Assembly (NCBI RefSeq): GCF_017676345.1
Contig: NZ_JAFFZM010000005.1
Span: 186,001 to 250,000, forward strand
Direction: 5' to 3'
Origin: Streptomyces smyrnaeus
GTDB taxonomy: Bacteria; Actinomycetota; Actinomycetes; Streptomycetales; Streptomycetaceae
DNA: 64,000 nucleotides
Under the pieces are notes generated by a model, which was given only the letters and a program-made list of their open reading frames with translations, was not told the origin of the DNA and ran no database searches. Within the stretch, counting starts at the first letter, position 1. Each line of letters opens with the position of its first letter. This document shows, in pieces, positions 7,584 to 16,300 of this stretch. The position numbers and the translations under genes were made by a program.

Positions 7584-8684
7584 ATGCGTTCAATCTGGAA
7601 AGGGGCCATTTCCTTCGGGCTGGTCTCGATCCCGATCAAGGTGGTGGCCGCCACCGAGAACCACAGCGTCTCCTTCCACCAGGTGCACACGGCCGACGGG
7701 GGCCGTATCCGCTACCGCAAGGTGTGCGAGCTGGACGAGGAGGAGGTGCCGCGCGAGGAGATCGGCCGGGGCTTCGAGACCGAAGAGGGCCGCACCGTGC
7801 TGCTGACCGACGACGACATGGCAGCCCTCCCCCTCCCCACCGCCAAGACCGTGGAGATCCTCGGCTTCGTACCCGCCGAGGAGATCGACCCCCTCCAGCT
7901 CGACCGCTCCTACTACCTGGCCGCCGACGGCAAACGCGCCGACAAGCCGTATGTGCTGCTGCGCGAGGCGCTGCGAAGATCCGGCAAGGTCGCGGTGGCC
8001 AAGCTGGCTCTGCGGGCCCGGGAGAGCCTGGGGATGCTGCGCGTGTACGAGGACGCGCTGGCGCTGCACACCATGCTGTGGCCCGATGAGATCCGATCGG
8101 TCGGCGGGGTCGCGCCCGAGGGGGACGTCGCGGTGCGGGACGCCGAGCTCGATCTGGCGGACACCCTGATGGAGACGCTCGGCGAGCTGGACTGGAGCGA
8201 GCTGCGCGACGAGTACCGGGAGGCGCTCGAAGAGCTCGTGCGGGCCAAGGCGGAGGGCGCCGAGCCGCCGCCCGAGGAGCTGCGCCGCCGGACCGAGGAG
8301 GGCGGCGGCAAGCTGGTCGATCTGATGTCCGTGCTGGAGCGCAGCGTCCAGGAGGCCAGGAGCGGGCGCCAGGAGGGCGAGGCGACCGTCCACGAGCTGT
8401 CGGACCGCCGGACGGACGCGGCACAACGGCCCGCCAAGAGGACGGCGGCCAAGAAGACGGCGTCGGCCTCCAAGCGGACAACCGGCAGGACGGGCACGAA
8501 GTCCGCCGAGAAGTCCACCGGGAAGACGGCTGCCAAGAAGACGGGCTCCAAGGCGGCCGCCCCCAAGAAGTCCGCCGCCAAGAAGACATCCGCCCAGGAG
8601 ACGACAGCGAAGACGTCCGCCAAGAAGACAGCCGCGAAGAAGACGGCCGCGAAGAAGTCCGCCCGGCCCCGCAAAACCGCCTGA
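7584..8684 (+). CDS. ku: Ku DNA end-binding protein with lysine-rich tail
   Basis: The 366-residue protein has a complete bacterial Ku core (residues 1-255): MRSIWKGAISFGLVSIPIKVV, the beta-barrel, and the SPOC-like C-terminal part LRVYEDALALHTMLWPDEIR. Bacterial Ku homodimers thread onto DNA ends and recruit LigD for end joining. Residues 275-366 form a histone-H1-like tail of AAKK, KKTA and KSA repeats that should be disordered and bind DNA without sequence specificity. The start ATG has AAGGGA eight bases upstream. The divergent LigD-type polymerase gene completes a minimal NHEJ locus. The first unit of a tandem DNA repeat covers the stop codon. Confidence 0.95.
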   Translation: MRSIWKGAISFGLVSIPIKVVAATENHSVSFHQVHTADGGRIRYRKVCELDEEEVPREEIGRGFETEEGRTVLLTDDDMAALPLPTAKTVEILGFVPAEEIDPLQLDRSYYLAADGKRADKPYVLLREALRRSGKVAVAKLALRARESLGMLRVYEDALALHTMLWPDEIRSVGGVAPEGDVAVRDAELDLADTLMETLGELDWSELRDEYREALEELVRAKAEGAEPPPEELRRRTEEGGGKLVDLMSVLERSVQEARSGRQEGEATVHELSDRRTDAAQRPAKRTAAKKTASASKRTTGRTGTKSAEKSTGKTAAKKTGSKAAAPKKSAAKKTSAQETTAKTSAKKTAAKKTAAKKSARPRKTA

Positions 8685-8740
8685 ACGGACGCTGACGGAC
8701 CCTGACGGACGCAGGCGGACGCAGACCGACGCTGACGGGC
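8681..8740 (+). repeat. 10-bp tandem repeat (about six units) at the ku stop codon
   Basis: The run reads CTGAACGGAC, GCTGACGGAC, CCTGACGGAC, GCAGGCGGAC, GCAGACCGAC, GCTGACGGGC. Six decamers lie in register, diverged but clear. The ku TGA falls in the first unit. It is non-coding otherwise. Confidence 0.8.
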
Positions 8741-8751
8741 GCGGCACGGTC

Positions 8752-8840
8752 GACCGGAACCGGAACCGGAACCGGAACCGGAACCGGAGCCGGAGCCGGA
8801 GTCGGTCGACCGGAACCGGAGCCGGTCAGCCGGAGCCAGC
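8752..8840. repeat. hexanucleotide (CCGGAA/CCGGAG) tandem repeat between convergent genes
   Basis: About five consecutive CCGGAA units are followed by three CCGGAG units, then a GGTCGACCGG junction and further imperfect units. GTCGACCGG flanks both ends of the first array. It fills the space between ku and the convergent FkbM gene, five bases before the latter's stop. Slippage-prone sequence is expected to vary in length between strains. Confidence 0.85.
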
Positions 8841-8844
8841 AAGG

Positions 8845-9627
8845 TCAGCCCGTGCCCGCCCCGTCCCACCGGCCCGGTCTGCGGCCCGCCGGGAGGAAGA
8901 GCACCGAGTTCACATACCGCCGGTGCGGTGCCAGCGAACGGCGCAGCAGTCCGTGCTCCGCGACGTGCGCGGTGCGCCGCTGGTGTGCCGCCAGATCGAA
9001 GTCGGCCAGCGGCACCCAGCTGTGCGCGGGCAGCACCCAGCCCGTGTAGCCGAGCGAGGAGAGCAGGGAGAGCACCGGTGCGAGCGGCTGGATGCGCAGC
9101 TCCAGCTCGATGAAGAGGGCGGGCCGTTCACGTGTGACGGTGGCCTCGGCGCCGTGCAGCACGGCGAGCTCGCTGCCGTCCACATCGATCTTGAGCAGGG
9201 TGACGTCGGTCAGGCCCAGTTCGTCCAGTGGCAGACAGGGCACATCCAGCGTCGCCTGGTGCACCTCGCGCCGCACCAGTGAGGAGACGCCGCGGTCGCC
9301 GCGCCCGTCGGGCGGCAGCCACAGCGTCGCCGTCCCCGAGTGGTCGCTGGCCGCCGCCTGCAGGACCTCCGTGTGCGGCGGGGCCGCGGCACGCAGGCGG
9401 TGTGCCAGATGGGGGACGGGCTCCAGGGTGACCACACGGTCGGCGCGGCGTGCCAGCCGGCGGGTCCACGGCCCGTACCAGCCGCCGACATCGACCGCTG
9501 TGCCGCCGTACGGGCAGAAGTCGGCCAGCCGCCCCAGCTCCGGCTCGAAGCGCGGGTACAGGAGGTCGCAGGCGGCCGTCAGCAGCCGCGCGGGCAGATG
9601 CGGTCCGATCCGGGAGGCGAGGGTCAT
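8845..9627 (-). CDS. FkbM-family SAM-dependent methyltransferase
   Basis: The 260-residue protein has a Rossmann SAM-binding motif I (TAVDVGGWYGPWTRRLARRADRVVTLEP) and the family hallmark LLKIDVDGSELAVLHGAEATV. FkbM enzymes O-methylate sugars, polyketides or glycolipids. It is the last gene of the minus-strand envelope operon, with its ATG overlapping the preceding stop codon (TGATG). Its position with glycosyl- and acyltransferases suggests a glycan or glycolipid acceptor. No signal peptide is present, so it acts in the cytoplasm. Confidence 0.88.
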   Translation of the reverse strand: MTLASRIGPHLPARLLTAACDLLYPRFEPELGRLADFCPYGGTAVDVGGWYGPWTRRLARRADRVVTLEPVPHLAHRLRAAAPPHTEVLQAAASDHSGTATLWLPPDGRGDRGVSSLVRREVHQATLDVPCLPLDELGLTDVTLLKIDVDGSELAVLHGAEATVTRERPALFIELELRIQPLAPVLSLLSSLGYTGWVLPAHSWVPLADFDLAAHQRRTAHVAEHGLLRRSLAPHRRYVNSVLFLPAGRRPGRWDGAGTG

Positions 9628-9860
9628 CAGGAGGGGGCCTCCGGTTCGGAGAGGCGTTTCAGCAGCCGCTGGTGCTCCTCGTCACCGACCTGCTCGCCCG
9701 AGGAGGGGAGCAGCTGCGGAATTCCGTCCACGATGGGGTAGCGGCGGCGCAGGCGCGGGTTGTACAGCGCTTCCTCGGGCTGGAGCAGGGTGAGCGGGCC
9801 CTTGTCCAACGGGCAGGCGAGGATCTTCAGCAGGGGGTCGTCCGCGGAGAACTGGGACAT
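9627..9860 (-). CDS. Trm112/UPF0434-like small protein
   Basis: The 77-residue protein has the family pattern LLKILACPLDKGPLTLLQ...LYNPRLRRRYPIVDGIPQLLP. Trm112-type proteins are small zinc-ribbon-like partners that stabilise and activate methyltransferases; bacterial YcaR members are less studied. Only one cysteine (CPLDKG) remains where many relatives have CxxC, so zinc binding is doubtful. It is translationally coupled to the FkbM methyltransferase downstream and two bases after the DMT transporter. The longer frame upstream of ATG 9860 overlaps two other real genes and is not coding. Confidence 0.85.
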   Translation of the reverse strand: MSQFSADDPLLKILACPLDKGPLTLLQPEEALYNPRLRRRYPIVDGIPQLLPSSGEQVGDEEHQRLLKRLSEPEAPS

Positions 9861-9862
9861 GG

Positions 9863-10903
9863 TCACTGCCTTTCGGGTGCGTCTTCGGGGCGCGCGGGCG
9901 GCAGCGTCGCCGACAGCGGGCGCCCGGCGGGTGGAAGGGGCTTGGGCGGGGATTCCGGTGCGGTGCCCGGCCCGGGGGCCGCTTCCGGGTCCGGTTCGCG
10001 GGCGGTGTCCGGGTGCGGCGGTGCGGCGTCGGGATCGTGGCGGGGCAGCGCGACGAGCACACAGACGGCGAGTGCCGCGCCGCCCAGCCGCAGGGTGAGC
10101 CGCAGCGGCTCGTCGGGCAGCGGCTCGGCGAAGGCGATGGTGCCGCTGACCGTCGCGAACAGGAAGTTCACCGTCGTGCAGACCGGTACCACCAGTGAGG
10201 CGCGGCACCGCTGCAGCGCCGTCTGCGACAGCACCAGCCCCGTCGAGCCGGTGAACAGCAGGAGGTACGGGTACGGGGAGCCGAGCAGGGCCAGGGCGGT
10301 ACCGCCCGGGTCGCCCGGATCGAGCAGCCCGGCGACGCCCTTGATGGCCAGCGAGCTGACTCCGTACAGGAAGCCCACCGCCACTCCGTAGGGCACCCCT
10401 GCGGTCGGCAGCCGGTGCCGCCGCCTGGAGCGCCGTTCGGCCGACAGGAAGAGCACCAGGCCCAGTGCCAGGGACGGCAGGCAGATGACGAGCAGCACGG
10501 GGACGGGCGCCAGTTTGCTGATCGTCTCGGAACTGTCGTGCAGCGAGAAGACGATCATCAGCAGTGCCGCCAGGATGGCCACCATCCCCTGCCGCTCGCG
10601 TCCGCTGGAGCGCTCGCCCAGGAAGAGGGTCGACAGCAGCAGAAGCATCACCAACCCGGTGACGAACAGCCCCTGCGCGGCGACCAGGGGCAGCGTGCGG
10701 TAGACGGCGAGCTGCGCGGCGAAACCCAGCAGCAGCGAGGCGGCGCCCGCCATCCACAGCGGACTGCGCAGCAGATGCAGCACCAGGCGGGCGGGGTGCC
10801 CGGCGGAGAGCGGCGGCAGCGCGGACAGCGCCCGCTTCTCGATGACGAAGCCCGCGCTGAACAGCAGGTTGGCCACCAGCGCCGCCGCGACGCCCCAGAG
10901 CAT
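9863..10903 (-). CDS. DMT (EamA-type) membrane transporter
   Basis: The 346-residue protein has about nine or ten hydrophobic helices in two halves, opening MLWGVAAALVANLLFSAGFVIEKRAL, with the typical second-half motifs LFTGSTGLVLSQTALQRCRASLVVPV and a closing glutamate in FAEPLP. A 70-residue Pro/Asp/Glu-rich cytoplasmic tail follows residue 275. DMT/EamA proteins move small metabolites, and in glycan clusters some act as lipid-linked-sugar flippases (as EmrE-like ArnE/F). It overlaps the upstream methyltransferase stop by one base. A flippase or precursor-export role in this operon is inference. Confidence 0.85.
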   Translation of the reverse strand: MLWGVAAALVANLLFSAGFVIEKRALSALPPLSAGHPARLVLHLLRSPLWMAGAASLLLGFAAQLAVYRTLPLVAAQGLFVTGLVMLLLLSTLFLGERSSGRERQGMVAILAALLMIVFSLHDSSETISKLAPVPVLLVICLPSLALGLVLFLSAERRSRRRHRLPTAGVPYGVAVGFLYGVSSLAIKGVAGLLDPGDPGGTALALLGSPYPYLLLFTGSTGLVLSQTALQRCRASLVVPVCTTVNFLFATVSGTIAFAEPLPDEPLRLTLRLGGAALAVCVLVALPRHDPDAAPPHPDTAREPDPEAAPGPGTAPESPPKPLPPAGRPLSATLPPARPEDAPERQ

Positions 10904-11727
10904 CAGCTGCCCTCCTCCCCGGGCGGCTCACGGCGCGGTGCCCCGTCGCGCCGTGGGACCGCGCGCGCGTGCACCAGCAGGATGGAGGCGAGGGACGGCA
11001 CGTGACAGGCGGCACGGTCCAGTGGACGCAGCGGACGGGGCACGTCGTGGTAGGGCGCCCCGGTGATCCGTACGACGCGGAAACCGGCCGCGGGCAGCAT
11101 CGAGCGCAGTGCACGCGCCGTGAACAGCCGCAGATGGCCCACCACCTGCGAGCCCGGACGCCCGTGTATGCCGCGCAGCGACACCTCGGAGAAGACCGGC
11201 TGGGTGCCCGTCAGCAGCAGCGCACGGTTGTACCAGGCCGCCAGGTTAGGAGTGGACAGCAGCAGATGCCCGTCCGGACGCAGCACCCGGTGCAGCTCGT
11301 CCAGCGCGGCGTCCGGATCGACCAGGTGCTCGATCACCTCCGAGAAGAGCACCGCGTCGGCCGACCCGGTGGCGAACGGCAGCCCGGGTGCGGACAGTTC
11401 GCCCCGCACGGCCGTCAACCGCGCCGAGGCGCGGCGCAGCGCGTCCTGCGACCAGTCGACGCCCACCAGGCGGTGCCTGGGCAGTTCTTGAGCGGCGGTG
11501 GCCGCCGCGCTGCCGTCGCCGCAGCCGATGTCCAGCACGGTGGACGGGGTGGGCCCCAGGGCGCGCGCCAGTATCGCCGCCTGGCGGCGCGCACGGTCGG
11601 GCCCGGAGGCGACCGGTGTCGCGGGGTCCTCGTAGAGCTGCTGGAGGCTGCTGGTCGGCTCCGCCGCTCCCATGGCCGGCTCCGGATCCGCGGCACGGTC
11701 CTGAGCGTGCGCTGTGCCGCCGTTCAC
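10903..11727 (-). CDS. class I SAM-dependent methyltransferase
   Basis: The 274-residue protein has motif I VLDIGCGDGSAAATAAQE, the acidic motif II LVGVDWSQDAL, and the Ubi/Coq-type segment LPFATGSADAVLFSEVIEHLVDPDAALDELHRVLRPDGHLLLSTPN. It is a small-molecule methyltransferase of the Methyltransf_11/23 type. Its start codon overlaps the condensation-protein stop by four bases and its stop overlaps the DMT start, so all three are coupled. The second half keeps HLRLFTARALRSMLPAAGF, often seen in glycan-linked methyltransferases. Confidence 0.88.
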   Translation of the reverse strand: MNGGTAHAQDRAADPEPAMGAAEPTSSLQQLYEDPATPVASGPDRARRQAAILARALGPTPSTVLDIGCGDGSAAATAAQELPRHRLVGVDWSQDALRRASARLTAVRGELSAPGLPFATGSADAVLFSEVIEHLVDPDAALDELHRVLRPDGHLLLSTPNLAAWYNRALLLTGTQPVFSEVSLRGIHGRPGSQVVGHLRLFTARALRSMLPAAGFRVVRITGAPYHDVPRPLRPLDRAACHVPSLASILLVHARAVPRRDGAPRREPPGEEGS

Positions 11728-13394
11728 GAGTGCCCCTCGTCCGACTCCGCCGGGGTGTACGAGGTGGCGGCCAGCGCCTCGGCGAAGAGAGCCCCCAGCC
11801 GTTCGCCCGCGCTGTCGTCCAGGCGGGCGTGCGACCAGCGGAGCGCCAACTGGAGCCGCCCGCCGGTCGACACGGTCGTCACCGACAGGCCGCGCGGCAC
11901 TTTGGCGGGCGCCGAGAACCAGACGGCCCGGGCGCGTCCCGCGTCACCGAAGTCCAGCGGGTAGGGGACACGGCCGATGTTGGACAGCAGGGTGGTGGAC
12001 GCCCAAGGGCCCGCCGCCCTGCGCAGCGTGCGGATTCCGGCCGCGCGCAGCCCCACGGGCAGCAGCGGAGTGGTCAGCAGATCGCCGCTGAAGCCGAGTT
12101 GCGGACGGTCGACGGACTTGAGGGCGCGGGTGCGGGCGGCGGTCGTCCGCAGCAGTCGCCCGATCGCCTCCCGGTCGGGCGCGCCCGGTGCCGTCAGGGC
12201 CCGGTGCATCTCGCGCTCCCGCGCCCCGAACGTGACCTCCACCAGCCGGGTGCCGTTCCCGATGGGCATGTCCGCGGTGCGGGGCCGGTCGTCGACCGGC
12301 ATGGTGATCCGCACCGGCCGTACGGGCTCCTCGTGCGTGCTGTTCCAGCGGGCCACCATCAGCCAGGTCGCCACCAGCAGCTGGTCGTTGACGGTGTAGG
12401 CGGTCGGCTCGTCTGCGGCGCGGGGCGGACGGTCAGGTACCGGCAGCTCGGCGATCAGCATGCCGTTCCCGGGCGCTCCCGGGTGGCAGGTGTCCGCCGC
12501 GACGCGGGCCGGACGCGTCCAGGGGCGCGAGCCCGGCGCCGACTGCGGCTGTGTGCGGCGCGGTTCGCCGGGGGGCCGGACGGGCGGTGGCGCGGGTGAG
12601 TTGTCGGCCCCGCCGTACAACTCGGCCGCGCTGGCGACGACCCGCAGGCACGCCGGGCCGTCGAGCGCCGTGTGGTTGATCGTCACCAGCAGCACGCAGC
12701 CGCCCTCGCCCCCGTGCTCGATCACCTCGGCGCGGAACGGGGGCGAGGCGTCCAAGGACGGGCACTGGGCCAGGGCCCGCCGCCGTGCCTCCTCCAGGGT
12801 GCCGCCCGGGAAGGAGACCGGGTCCCGGTCCGGCCCGTCGGTCAGCACCCATTCGTAACGGGGACGCCACCAGCGGGTGGGCGCCTGCCGCAGCAGGATG
12901 CCCGGATGCCGCCGCATCGCCTCGGCGAACGCGGCCCGCAGCCGCTGCGGGTCGGGCAGCGCGGGCAGATGGACCTCCACATGCACCGTCTCCGGCTCGT
13001 CGTCGTCCAGACAGTGCCGGGTGATCTCGTCGACGGTGGGGAAGGGGATGCGGCGCTCCCCGGCGGGGCCGCCGGGCACCGCCGGGGTGGGGCCGGTCTG
13101 CTGCGCGGCCCCACCCGAGACGACAGCGGACTCGGACATCCCACCGGCGCCCCTCACGTCGCTGCTCCCGGCCGCACGCCGCGCCCGGGACACGGCACCG
13201 CCGCCCTCCTCGGCAGCGCCGTCCGCCGGGGCCGCTCCGGCGTCGTGCGGACCGGCGCGGTGCGGACCGGCGTCGTGCGAACCGTGCGCCCCGGTGCCGT
13301 ACGGACCGCGCGTCCCGGCGCCCTGCGGACCGTCCGCTCCGAGCGGGCTGTCCGGTGCGGGTGTGGTGCTCGCGCCCTTGTGGGGTGGTGTCAT
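11724..13394 (-). CDS. condensation-superfamily acyltransferase (PapA/WS-like fold)
   Basis: Starting at ATG 13394 (ATGA overlap with the AftD-like gene), the 556-residue protein has an approximately 90-residue low-complexity N terminus rich in Gly, Ala, His and Pro. A chloramphenicol-acetyltransferase-like fold follows: a variant HHxxxDG motif (INHTALDGPA) and the structural DFG motif (YPLDFGDAGRARAVWF). The first catalytic His is Asn, but the second His and the Asp are kept. Related PapA proteins esterify trehalose or mycocerosates, and others condense NRPS substrates. No carrier protein is nearby, so transfer of an acyl group from CoA to a glycan or lipid is the likely role. Confidence 0.82.
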   Translation of the reverse strand: MTPPHKGASTTPAPDSPLGADGPQGAGTRGPYGTGAHGSHDAGPHRAGPHDAGAAPADGAAEEGGGAVSRARRAAGSSDVRGAGGMSESAVVSGGAAQQTGPTPAVPGGPAGERRIPFPTVDEITRHCLDDDEPETVHVEVHLPALPDPQRLRAAFAEAMRRHPGILLRQAPTRWWRPRYEWVLTDGPDRDPVSFPGGTLEEARRRALAQCPSLDASPPFRAEVIEHGGEGGCVLLVTINHTALDGPACLRVVASAAELYGGADNSPAPPPVRPPGEPRRTQPQSAPGSRPWTRPARVAADTCHPGAPGNGMLIAELPVPDRPPRAADEPTAYTVNDQLLVATWLMVARWNSTHEEPVRPVRITMPVDDRPRTADMPIGNGTRLVEVTFGAREREMHRALTAPGAPDREAIGRLLRTTAARTRALKSVDRPQLGFSGDLLTTPLLPVGLRAAGIRTLRRAAGPWASTTLLSNIGRVPYPLDFGDAGRARAVWFSAPAKVPRGLSVTTVSTGGRLQLALRWSHARLDDSAGERLGALFAEALAATSYTPAESDEGHS

Positions 13395-16300
13395 GGGGCG
13401 GGTTCCTCCCCCTCGTGCGGGTCGGGCCGGTGGCCCTGGTGCGGGTCGTGCCGCTGGTCGTCGGGCGGGCTGTGGGCGGGCCGGGTGTGCGGCTCCTGGC
13501 CCGGATCGCCGGGCGGGGCTCCGCCTGGCGATCCGGCCCCGCCGGCGGCGGGGGCGTCCGGGAGGGTCGGCGAGTGGCCGCCGTACGGGGCGGGCGGCAC
13601 CGGCGGCAGCTGTGCCGTCGCGGCCTCCGAGCCGTACGCCGAGTGCTGCTGCTCCTGCGGCTGCCGGGACTGCTGCGGGTGCGGCGGCACAGGTGGCGCG
13701 GACGCGGACGGCGGCCCCGGCTCGGGCGCCCACGGCCCCGGCTCGGCGGCGTGGGCGGGGGCGGACTCGTGCCGTGCGGGCAGCGTCACCACCGCGGCGG
13801 CCAGCGCCAGCAGGGCGAGCGCCTGTGCCGTGTGTCCGAAGGCGCCCCGACCGTCCGCGAGCGTCGACCCGGCACCGAGGGCCGCGACCACCCCGGCGCC
13901 CGCCATGGCCACCAGTGCCACCGGCGCCAGTACGCCGGGCCGCAGCCGGGCGGCCACCGCCAGCGCGGGTACGACCAGCGCGTACGGACCCGCGACCAGC
14001 GCGACCACCAGGGTGAGCGCCGCGGTGCCGAGGACCCAGCCGGGCGCGGGCACCGGATCACGGTCCTCCCCGGCTCCCAGCGGCGTACCGCGCCGCGCAC
14101 CGATGAAGGCCAGGCACAGCAGTGCGGCGATGCCCAGCCCGCCCCCGACGAGCCCGGCCGTGTACCAGGTGGCGGGCTCGTACTCCAGCTTGACCGTGCC
14201 CGTCTCGCCCGCCGGGACGAGGAAGCCCTGCTGCCAGCCGTCGAGCCGCAGTGGGCGCAGTTCCTTGCCGTTGAGGGTGGCCTTCCAGCCGTCGTTGGCG
14301 TTCTCGTGCGTCTGGAGGTAGGCGGCGGGACCGTCTCCCACCTCGACGGTGCGCTCGTCGCCCGCCCAGTCGCGGGCGACGCTCTTGCGGTCACCGGAGT
14401 CGGCGGCCTGCGCGGCGTCGGACTGCCGGGTGTCGTCGGCAGCCGGGCCGTCTGCTGCGGCCTTCGGGGCGGCGCCCTGGTCGCCGCTGCCCAGGGTGAC
14501 ATCGGTGATCGCCAGCGGTCCGGTGTCACCGGCTTCCACGGTGTGGGCCCCGGCGTCCAGCTCCAGGCTGCCGTCCTTGGCCTCGCCCGCGCACAGTTCC
14601 ACGTCGATGGGGCGCCGCTCGGTCAGATCGCGGACCTTCCCGGACGCCTTGGTCGTGTGCAGCGTGCCGTCGACGGCGAGCGCCGGGCCCTTGCCGCAGG
14701 GCAGTTCGAACTTCTGGTCGGCGTCGGGGGCGGGCACCCGGAAGTCGTCCAGTGCCGGCAGATAGACCTCGTTGAGCCCGACGGGCAGCTGGAGCTTCCG
14801 GTCGGCAACGGGGTTGTGGACGGTCAGCGGCTTGGTTTTGGTGACCGTCAGCGTCATCCGGTTCGTCTCGATCGGTTCGAAGCGCGCCTGGCCGTTCTTG
14901 TCGACCTCGGCTGTCGTCGCGCCGTCCGGCGAGCTGATCCGCACCTCCTCGGCCGCCGTGGAGATACCGCCTGCCGGGGCGAGGACGATCTCGCCGATCT
15001 CCCGCTTCTCGGGCCACTTGAGCCGGATGGTCGGCTTGTCGCCCGCGATCCACGCGGTGGACAGGTTCCCGTCCACCAGATTGCGTGCGCTCAGCGAGGT
15101 GCCGGTCTTGGCCGTCGAGTCGACCGACGCCGTGATCCGGTCGCGCGACCCGGGTGCTGCCTCGTCCAGCAACCGGTCGAGTTCGCGGCCCGGTACGGGC
15201 AGCGCACGTGCCCGCACGTCGTAGTCGGAGCGCGCAGCAGTGCTGAACTTCCGGTGCAGCCCGACCTCCGAGGAGACCGGTGAGAGGCCGCCCGGATCGT
15301 CACCCCGGTGCAGCGAGACCAACTCACTGTCCGCACGGGCGTTCTCGGAGTCCGTCGGAAGCTTCAGCAGCCGGGTCACCTGCACATCAGGAATGTCGAT
15401 CTCCGAGAACCCGGCGCCGGAGAGTCCGGCCCGGGGCGGCTGCGCGTCGGTGATGGTCAGCTTCAGCCACCGTGCCGCGCCCTGCGGTGCCTTGATCTTC
15501 TGCCGTTCCCCGGTGGGCCGCAGGAAGCTGGAGGCGGTGCCCCGGTCGGTCTCCACCTGTACGCGGGTGGGTGCCGCACGGGTGGCGTCCCCGGGCAGCG
15601 GAACCACCTCGATCTGCCGGGGGATGTCCACAGCGCCCCGGAACTCGGCCTTGATCCACTGTCCTTCGGGCTCGCCTGCCGAGCCCTCGGCCCAGGCGGT
15701 GTCCGGATTGCCGTCGAAGGCTCCCACCGGTTCGTACTGCGGCAGGTGGAAGAGCCAGTTGCCGCTGCTGGAAGCCGTCACGGATTTCGCGCCGCGCAGC
15801 ACCGACGTCGTCTGGTGCCGGGTGCCCTCGATGGGCAGGATCTGCTTCGGCTTCTCGCCGGGCTGCTGGAGGCTGTCGGGATGGTTCCGCTCGTCGGCGG
15901 TGTAGGTGTAGGAGGTGTTGGTGTTGACGAGACCGAAGCGGGTGTCGGCGCGCCGCAGCCCGTCGCCCTTGACCTGGAGGGACGGGGTTCCCAGGCCCGG
16001 GTGGTTGTCGCCGGTCAGCACGGTCGGCCTGCCCTTGATCCGCTCGTCGGCCGCCAGCGGCAGCAGGGCCTCGGGGCCGCCGCTGACCTGAGCTGTCCGC
16101 GAGACGGGCTTGAGCGCCACCCTCTTGGGACGTGCGGTGTCCGTCGGCTCGTAGATCTCCACCGCCCGCTGGCGCGGGTAGAAGCCCGCCACCTGCACGG
16201 GGGTGTCCTCGGGGATACGGCCTCCGGTCAGTGTCGGACCGAACGCCTTCACCTTCCGGTAGCCGGATGCCTCCAGGGTGCGTTTGACGATCTGCGGTGG

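Noticed and set aside
8681..8840. Tandem repeats as a CRISPR array
   Set aside because: Units are 6 or 10 bases without unique spacers, and no cas genes are present.
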